NCBI RefSeq assembly: GCF_000730645.1
Contig: NZ_BBIU01000043.1
Location: 1-49,483, forward strand
Direction of reading: 5' to 3'
Length of the DNA stretch: 49,483 nucleotides
DNA from: Pseudomonas parafulva NBRC 16636 = DSM 17004
GTDB lineage: Bacteria > Pseudomonadota > Gammaproteobacteria > Pseudomonadales > Pseudomonadaceae
The position numbers were made by a program, and so were the translations under genes. The notes beneath the pieces are model-generated. The model worked only from the letters and a program-made list of their open reading frames with translations, was not told where the DNA came from and ran no database searches. Within the stretch, counting starts at the first letter, position 1. Every line of letters starts with the position of its first letter. Positions 44,181 through 49,483 of this stretch are shown here, in pieces.

Positions 44181-45857
44181 TCAGAATGCCTTGTCGAGGT
44201 CGATCACCAGCGCCCGGTAGCCAACGCTGCCGGGCTGCCTGCTGTGCACCTTCAGCTCAACCAGCACCTCCTGGGTGCCCCGCCGGACCTCGTTGAGCAC
44301 GGTTGTGGTCAGCTTTTGCGGTGTCAGGAAGTTCACCGACGCCGAATAGATGAACTGGGTGTCGGTGTCCGCTCTATAAGCCACCACGGAGGTCACCGGG
44401 CTGTACCACTCGTCGCCGCGCGCCTTGCCGTACTCCCACACTTGCTCCACCAGGCCTTTGGCCTCGTCGATGCGGTATTCCACCGCGCGGCTGTAGTTCC
44501 CGGTCAACCGAGTGGGTGCAAAGCCCCGGCCCCAGCCGTTGTCGAACACGGTCAGCGTGCCTTTGCCGGTCAGCCAGGCTGTGTGCTGGGTCCATGACCA
44601 GTCGAAGCTGTCGCTGTGCACCGGCGTGAGCACCTTGTGCCGCAGGCGCTCGGGCCAGCCCTGTGGCGAGGCGAGGATCCACTTCACCTGCTTGTCACGG
44701 CCAATCTTCACCACCCCCTGGTGACGGGCTGAAACGATGATGCTGTCGTCATCGGCATCGTAATCGATGGCATTGACGTGCGCCCAGTTACGCCCGGTGC
44801 CCACCCCCGGGGTATCGCCAAACGGCAGATCCCCTTCCGCCAGCTCGTTCGCCAGCCGGTCGCCCTGCCGGCTGACGCCCGGGGGCAACTGGATGGCCGC
44901 TTTGCCCAGTGTTTCCAGCAGGTCGCCACGGTACGGGTCGAGGATCTGGTTGAGGTCCCAGAACTCCAGCACATCGCCGGCCTCGTTCACTTCGATGATG
45001 TGGTCGCGAATGGAGCGTACACGCTTGCCGTCCGGGCGACGGTAGTCGCTGGTGCCTACGCGCAGCAGGTAGGTCCCGTTGCTGGTCTCGCGGATTTCAT
45101 GGGAGAAGTCTGCGAACTTGTCGGGCAGGCTGCGCTGCCAGATCCGCCGCCCCAGCAAGTCGTACTTGGAGTAGGTTTGCCCCTGCCCCCAAATCAGCTT
45201 GCCATCGCGGGTTTGCTGGAAGCCCATGGTGCCCCCCAGGCCATCGCGACGGTTGGAGTCGTGAATCTGCTCGATGTCCAGGTACCAGCGCACGTCGCCG
45301 TTGGTATCGGCGATCCAGTTGTTGCCCACCTGGTCCCATTCGGCGGCGCCGCCCAGGCCATTCCACTTGAAAGCACGCCCGCCCGGGATGTCCCCGAGCA
45401 AGTGGTTGAACAGGTACAGGCGTTTCTCAAACCCGGGCGCCACCTGCACCGGTTCCACCTCCGGCAAGGCGGCCGTCTGCCTGGCAACCACCGGCAGGCG
45501 CACAGCCGGCGCGTAGATCTGGTACTGCTCACGCATGCGCTGGCCATCGAGCTTGTAGGTCACTTCCACCTGGTTGACATGGTCGGGGTACAACCCGAAA
45601 ACCGGAATCCCCCCGTAGGTCCACAACGAACGGTCGGACACCTCATAGGCGATGTCCACCCCGCGCTCACCCCGGCCCAGCACACGTACATGGGCAGCAC
45701 CGAGGCTGCGGCCGCCGTCACGGATGATCGCGGTGAGCGGCGCCAGCCGGTAAGGGTTGACCACCACATCGCCCAGCAACGCTTCGTCGGGCTGTGGCAC
45801 TTTCGCGGTCAGGCACGCGCCTTCAGGCAATACGGGTGTTTCTGTCTTGGCGTTCAT
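44181..45857 (-). CDS. astA: Aryl-sulfate sulfotransferase (AssT family)
   Basis: PAPS-independent transferase moving sulfate from an aryl sulfate ester to a phenolic acceptor through a sulfohistidine. The 558 residues contain the family's catalytic positions: H253 (FSHEIRE), H360 and R378 (NWAHVNAIDYD ... IIVSARHQGVVKI) and probable nucleophile H425 (WTQHTAWL). ATG 45857 follows AAGGAG. There is no signal peptide (MNAKTETPVLPEGACL), and C15 is the only Cys, so the disulfide of E. coli-type AssT is missing. Two internal Met. It lies 17 bp after the TonB receptor gene. Matches AstA of P. putida S-313 as recalled. Confidence 0.88.
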   Translation of the reverse strand: MNAKTETPVLPEGACLTAKVPQPDEALLGDVVVNPYRLAPLTAIIRDGGRSLGAAHVRVLGRGERGVDIAYEVSDRSLWTYGGIPVFGLYPDHVNQVEVTYKLDGQRMREQYQIYAPAVRLPVVARQTAALPEVEPVQVAPGFEKRLYLFNHLLGDIPGGRAFKWNGLGGAAEWDQVGNNWIADTNGDVRWYLDIEQIHDSNRRDGLGGTMGFQQTRDGKLIWGQGQTYSKYDLLGRRIWQRSLPDKFADFSHEIRETSNGTYLLRVGTSDYRRPDGKRVRSIRDHIIEVNEAGDVLEFWDLNQILDPYRGDLLETLGKAAIQLPPGVSRQGDRLANELAEGDLPFGDTPGVGTGRNWAHVNAIDYDADDDSIIVSARHQGVVKIGRDKQVKWILASPQGWPERLRHKVLTPVHSDSFDWSWTQHTAWLTGKGTLTVFDNGWGRGFAPTRLTGNYSRAVEYRIDEAKGLVEQVWEYGKARGDEWYSPVTSVVAYRADTDTQFIYSASVNFLTPQKLTTTVLNEVRRGTQEVLVELKVHSRQPGSVGYRALVIDLDKAF

Positions 45858-45874
45858 GGCAAAGCTCCTTGTGC

Positions 45875-48211
45875 TCAGAAGTCGTAACGGGCAGTGGCGC
45901 CGAAGGTACGCGGGGTACCGAGCGCACCGGCATAACCGCCGTTGGCGGAGTTCCAGAGGCTGGTGAAGTAGGTCTTGTCGCCAGCGTTCTTTACCCAAAG
46001 CGACAGGTCGACCACGCCATCGCCCTGGTCCAAGCGCACGCCGGCAGACAGGTTGACCAGTGCATAGCTGGGGATCTGGCCAAAATCAGAGTCGTCGATG
46101 GTGCCCACGGCCTTCGAGCGGAAGGCGTAGCTGGCGGTGACGTAAGGCTCGACCCGTTCGGTGGCCTGCCATTTGTATTGGGCATTGAGGTTGGCGATGT
46201 ACTTGGAGGCGCCGACCACCTGATGGCCAGACAGGTCGCAGGTGGCATTGGCACTGGCCAGGCTGACCTCCGGCGGGCACGGTGCGTCCTTGTACTCGGT
46301 GTAGCGCACGTCGTTCCACGAACCGTTGAAGTTGACCGTTAGCCCCCGCACCGGCAACGCCGTGGCCTCGAATTCGAGCCCGCGCGAGCGCACGCGCCCG
46401 GCATTGGCCAGGTACTGCACGCGGTTGACCTGGTCGTAGACGTTGGCCTGGTAGCCATGCACTTCGGCCCAGAACAGGTTGGTATTGAGCTGCAGGCGGT
46501 TGTCGAACAAGCTGCTTTTCAGGCCCAACTCGGCATTGTTGACCCGCTCGGTGCCCACCAGCAGCGAGCCAGTACCCAAGCGGGGGGCCGCGCCGACGGT
46601 GAGGTTGACCCCGCCCGACTTCTCGCCGTGGGTAAGGGTGGCGTAACCCAGCAACTGCTCGTTGAAGCGATAGCTGAGGCCTAGGAGGCCAGAGGGGCTG
46701 AAGCTGTACTGGTTGAGGTCGCCCGAATCGTACGCACCTGCGCGGCCCTGACGCGCAGCTGCGGCAGCGCCGCTGACCACAGCGCCGCCACTGGGCGCAT
46801 TGCGGGTAACCCAGGCACTCTTTTCTTCATAGGTGCCGCGTACGCCGGCGGTGAAGTCCAGGCGGTCGGTGACATGCCAGGTGCCTTGGGCGAACAGCGC
46901 GTAGCTGTCGGTATCGATGTGGCCGTTACCCAGGGTGTCGACGTTGGCCAGCGCACCTGTTGGGGTCTGGTTCCAGATATCAGCCTGTGGGCCGTAATAG
47001 GTGAACGACTTGTTGTCCAAGTCCTGCTTGAAGTAGTAAGCGCCCAGTACATAATCGAAAGCGCCGCCGGTCGGGGATGCCAGGCGGATTTCCTGCGAGT
47101 ACTGCTTGTCGCGCACCGCTACACCGGCACTGTAGAACACCGGCACATTCAGGCCGTCATCGTTGCGCGGGGTAAAATCCCACCAGCGGTAGGCGGTGAT
47201 GGAGGTCAGGGTGAAGTCGTTGGGCAGGGTCCAGTTGGCTTCCACCGAGGTCCCTCCCTGGAACACGGTGACTTGTTGGTCGGCATCGAAGTTGACCTTG
47301 CGGTCCTTGCCCGATACCAACGTCGCGCCAGCCTGGGCAGCCAGGCTCTGGTAGCGGTTGATGCCGTTGATGGTCGGCCCGGTGCTGTAGAGGCTCAGGA
47401 TGCCGTTGTCGGAATCCTCTTCGTTGTACTCCCCGATCCAGCGCAGGTTGAAATTATCACTGGGCTTGAACAACAGCTGCGTGCGAAAGCCCTGGCGTTT
47501 GCCGCCATTGAGCGTGTCGCCGTTGTGCACGTTTTTCACGTAGCCGTCGTCTTCGGTGCGATAAGCACTGATGCGCCCGGCCAGGGTGTCACTGAGCGGG
47601 CCCGAGAAACTGCCCTGGGTCTGCCGATATCCGTCTTCACCAATGGACTGCTGGATACTGCCTTCACGGTGGAAGGTAGGTTTGCGGGTGGTCACGTTGA
47701 GCACACCGGCGGTGGTGTTCTTGCCGAAAAGCGTGCCTTGCGGGCCCCGCAGCACCTCAAGTTGCTCCACGTCCAGCAGGTCGAACACCGCCATGCCCGG
47801 GCGGCCCAGGTAGACGTTGTCCAGGTAGATGCCAACGCTGCCCTCCAGGCCGTCGCTGGCGGGGTTGTTGCCAAGCCCGCGTATGGAAATGCTCGACTGG
47901 CGGGCATGCACGTACGCCACGTTGGTACTGGGTACCAGTTGTTGCAGATCCTGCACGCGATAAACACGTTGGGTTTCCAGGGCTTCACTGCCCAGCACGC
48001 TGATGGGCGTAGGCACGCTCTGCGCGGTTTCTTCACGCCGCCGGGCGTTGACCGTGACGGTGCCCAGCTTGGCTTCCTGCTCCACAGCAGGGGCAACAGG
48101 CCCTACTTCTTCGGCGAAGCTGGGCACGGAGGCCGCCAGCAGAACACCGGCCGCAAGCGGCTGCAGGGTGAAACGTGAGGCGCGCGATGGCTTTCGGGTG
48201 TGTCCGGACAT
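45875..48211 (-). CDS. sftP: TonB-dependent outer-membrane receptor (SftP-like)
   Basis: A 778-residue TonB-dependent receptor. It has a signal peptide (about 1-35, ending PSFA-EEVG), a TonB-box-like segment (LGTVTVNARRREE), a plug domain (ISVLGSEALETQRVYRVQDL, VEQLEVLRGPQGTLFGKNTT) and a 22-strand barrel ending in a terminal Phe (FGATARYDF). One internal Met and two Cys. AGGAG precedes ATG 48211. Operonic with the sulfotransferase and divergent from a LysR regulator; sulfate-ester uptake is the likely role by context. The sequence type also resembles siderophore receptors, but no iron gene is near. Confidence 0.88.
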   Translation of the reverse strand: MSGHTRKPSRASRFTLQPLAAGVLLAASVPSFAEEVGPVAPAVEQEAKLGTVTVNARRREETAQSVPTPISVLGSEALETQRVYRVQDLQQLVPSTNVAYVHARQSSISIRGLGNNPASDGLEGSVGIYLDNVYLGRPGMAVFDLLDVEQLEVLRGPQGTLFGKNTTAGVLNVTTRKPTFHREGSIQQSIGEDGYRQTQGSFSGPLSDTLAGRISAYRTEDDGYVKNVHNGDTLNGGKRQGFRTQLLFKPSDNFNLRWIGEYNEEDSDNGILSLYSTGPTINGINRYQSLAAQAGATLVSGKDRKVNFDADQQVTVFQGGTSVEANWTLPNDFTLTSITAYRWWDFTPRNDDGLNVPVFYSAGVAVRDKQYSQEIRLASPTGGAFDYVLGAYYFKQDLDNKSFTYYGPQADIWNQTPTGALANVDTLGNGHIDTDSYALFAQGTWHVTDRLDFTAGVRGTYEEKSAWVTRNAPSGGAVVSGAAAAARQGRAGAYDSGDLNQYSFSPSGLLGLSYRFNEQLLGYATLTHGEKSGGVNLTVGAAPRLGTGSLLVGTERVNNAELGLKSSLFDNRLQLNTNLFWAEVHGYQANVYDQVNRVQYLANAGRVRSRGLEFEATALPVRGLTVNFNGSWNDVRYTEYKDAPCPPEVSLASANATCDLSGHQVVGASKYIANLNAQYKWQATERVEPYVTASYAFRSKAVGTIDDSDFGQIPSYALVNLSAGVRLDQGDGVVDLSLWVKNAGDKTYFTSLWNSANGGYAGALGTPRTFGATARYDF

Positions 48212-48403
48212 GCAGATGCTCCTTGAGGCTTGGCCCTGGGCGAGCATTTCCGTTGGCGGAACCGAATCGCGGGAATGGGGGCTTATATTCTTTTAAGAGA
48301 TATAAATATTGTTAAAACATATTATGTGGAATAAGAGAGTCCCTTTATAAGGGGACAGACCCTTGTCATCAATTGCATTCGGCCGAAGGTTTCAATGTAG
48401 AAA
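48212..48403. promoter_or_regulatory. Divergent sftP / sftR control region
   Basis: An AT-rich core at 48283-48340 within high-GC surroundings holds GGAATAAG (48328-48335; CTTATTCC toward sftP) and TATATTC (48284-48290). The layout fits a LysR regulator controlling a divergent operon plus a CysB-type site. No gene is seen. Confidence 0.5.
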
Positions 48404-49318
48404 ATGCATATCGATCTGCGTCAGCTACGCCACTTCATCGCCTTGGTTGAACACCGCAGTTTCGTGGCGGCGGCTGCGGCAGTGAACCTGTCGCAGTCAG
48501 CCTTCAGCCGCAGCATCCAGACGCTGGAGCACAATGTGGGTTGCCGCCTTGTGGACCGCGCCAGCAAGGACTTGCCCCCTACGCGCCAGGGGCTGCTGGT
48601 GCTGGAACACTCGCGCCGGCTGGTGCATGGCGCGCACAACCTGGTCAATGAAATTCAACAGTTCAACGGCGCCACGACCGGCGTGGTGCGCTTCGGCTCG
48701 GGGCCTGCGCCGGCAGGGGGCCTGGTGCCGCGGGCGGTGGCACGGTTCGTGGCCGATTACCCTGCCGCGCGCACGTGCTTTCAGGTGGATAACTGGCAGG
48801 CACTGAACCGCAAGCTGGTCGCCGAGGAAATCGAGTTCTTCGTGGCCGACACCCGCCAGTTCGAATCAGACCCGGATTACCAGGTGCACAGGCTGGCACC
48901 CCAGCGCTGGCATTTCTGCTGCCGCGCCGGGCACCCGCTGGCCAGGCAACAGCGTGTGCAGGCGCGGGACCTGTTCGATTACCCGATGGCCACCACCTTT
49001 CGCCCGCCGAATATCCGCAAGATCCTCAGCGATCTCAGCGGCCGGCAAGACTTTCTGCCGTCGGTGGAGTGCGAGCATGGGTACGCATTGCTGAACGTGG
49101 TGATGCACTCGGACACCATCGGCATCGCCTGCAATGCCAATTTGCTGCCCTATCAACATGAAGAGAGCCTGGTGAAGCTGGAACTGGCCGACCTGACGCA
49201 AGAGCAGCGTGAGGCCTGCCATACCCGTTATGGGGTAGTGAGCCGGGTGGGGTATGGGTTATCGCCGTTGGCGCAGGGGCTGGTCAGGCAGTTGATTGCC
49301 TGTGATAGGGAAGCCTGA
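48404..49318 (+). CDS. sftR: LysR-type regulator (SftR-like)
   Basis: Transcription factor of 304 residues. The N-terminal winged helix-turn-helix is MHIDLRQLRHFIALVEHRSF ... SQSAFSRSIQTLEHNVGCRL, and the remainder is the LysR ligand-binding domain. In contrast to the structural genes it controls, it is not sulfur-poor (two internal Met, eight Cys). Divergent from the TonB receptor and sulfotransferase genes, like SftR of P. putida S-313, which activates sulfate-ester genes when sulfate is absent (recalled). The ribosome-binding site is weak. Confidence 0.88.
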   Translation: MHIDLRQLRHFIALVEHRSFVAAAAAVNLSQSAFSRSIQTLEHNVGCRLVDRASKDLPPTRQGLLVLEHSRRLVHGAHNLVNEIQQFNGATTGVVRFGSGPAPAGGLVPRAVARFVADYPAARTCFQVDNWQALNRKLVAEEIEFFVADTRQFESDPDYQVHRLAPQRWHFCCRAGHPLARQQRVQARDLFDYPMATTFRPPNIRKILSDLSGRQDFLPSVECEHGYALLNVVMHSDTIGIACNANLLPYQHEESLVKLELADLTQEQREACHTRYGVVSRVGYGLSPLAQGLVRQLIACDREA

Positions 49319-49483
49319 GAAACGGCCCAGCCCATGGATAACCTGGGAGCCACTGGTCTGCACAAATCTGACAGCTGTCGCAATCATTGTGGGAGCAACT
49401 GTTTTCACAAAACCTGAACGCTGGCGCAGTCCACCTTGTGGGAGCAACTGTCTTCCACAACAATCTCAAAAATCTCAAAATTA
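49319..49483. repeat. Degenerate REP-like tandem repeat after sftR
   Basis: TTGTGGGAGCAACTGTTTTC (then ACAA) at 49387-49410 and TTGTGGGAGCAACTGTCTTC (then CACAA) at 49436-49460 form a direct repeat of about 48-bp period. Each starts and ends with TTGTG/CACAA. Both are preceded by a CACAAA..CTGA.. flank also present at 40849. No gene is seen. Confidence 0.65.

Noticed and set aside
45858..45998. 47-codon N-terminal extension of the sulfotransferase as a possible signal peptide
   Set aside because: It reads through the end of the receptor gene, is Arg-rich without a hydrophobic core, and a good ribosome-binding site precedes ATG 45857.
46874..48178. 434-codon frame antisense to the TonB receptor
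   Set aside because: Shadow frame without family features.
45875..48211. Siderophore receptor assignment for the TonB receptor
   Set aside because: Sequence type alone allows it, but the operon partner, the divergent LysR gene and the near absence of Met/Cys favour a sulfur-ester role.
1..49483. CRISPR arrays, tRNA genes, insertion sequences, phage attachment sites
   Set aside because: No regularly spaced repeats, cloverleaf-forming segments, transposase or integrase genes were recognised.

Overview
The window is a high-GC chromosomal segment of a fluorescent Pseudomonas, most probably of the Pseudomonas putida group. The basis is gene content and order recalled from P. putida KT2440 (envZ-ompR, tex, gshA, ssuEADCBF, lsfA, an OprE-type porin, tauABCD, betT, cysE, a cystine importer, SfnB-like genes, desA, gabTD), together with P. 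putida-type REP elements. No database search was run and the strain is not identified. 38 protein-coding genes longer than 60 codons are called, plus one 22-codon leader ORF. I see no tRNA, rRNA, CRISPR array, insertion sequence or prophage.

Layout. 1-7444 is housekeeping: envZ/ompR on the minus strand, then tex, a PaaI-like thioesterase, gshA and a TetR regulator on the plus strand. 7526-13009 is one very large gene (1827 codons) that resembles the polymorphic, dermonecrotic-toxin-like (DUF6543-type) giant proteins of Pseudomonas; no secretion or immunity partner lies beside it. 13058-17770 is the ssu sulfonate operon, followed by lsfA (1-Cys peroxiredoxin) and an OprD/OprE-family porin. 20540-24033 is tauABCD. 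betT (choline-type transporter) interrupts the sulfur theme. 26332-29745 holds a serine acetyltransferase divergent from a cystine-type ABC importer. 29914-36385 is an operon of two SfnB-like flavoproteins, one NtaA/DszA-like monooxygenase and a MetQNI-like importer, preceded by a short leader ORF. 36412-40794 has two c-di-GMP proteins flanking the fatty-acid desaturase desA. 41053-43956 is gabT/gabD. 44181-49318 is an aryl-sulfate sulfotransferase, a TonB-dependent receptor and a divergent LysR regulator, matching the astA-sftP-sftR system I recall from P. putida S-313.

How it works together. From about 13 to 36 kb, and again from 44 to 49 kb, most genes serve sulfur acquisition when sulfate and cysteine are short: sulfonates (ssu), taurine (tau), cystine (tcy), an unidentified organosulfur compound (the SfnB-like operon) and aryl sulfate esters (ast/sft). 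Two independent sequence signals support a shared sulfur-starvation regime. The soluble and surface proteins of these modules are almost free of methionine and cysteine: 15 such residues, not counting start Met, in 4384 residues of twelve proteins. AT-rich TATTCC/GGAATA elements recur in their promoter regions.

The items most worth following are the 1827-residue toxin-like protein, the 22-codon leader whose stop overlaps the start of the first SfnB-like gene, the unknown substrate of that operon, and the sulfotransferase that lacks both the signal peptide and the disulfide of its best-known relatives.
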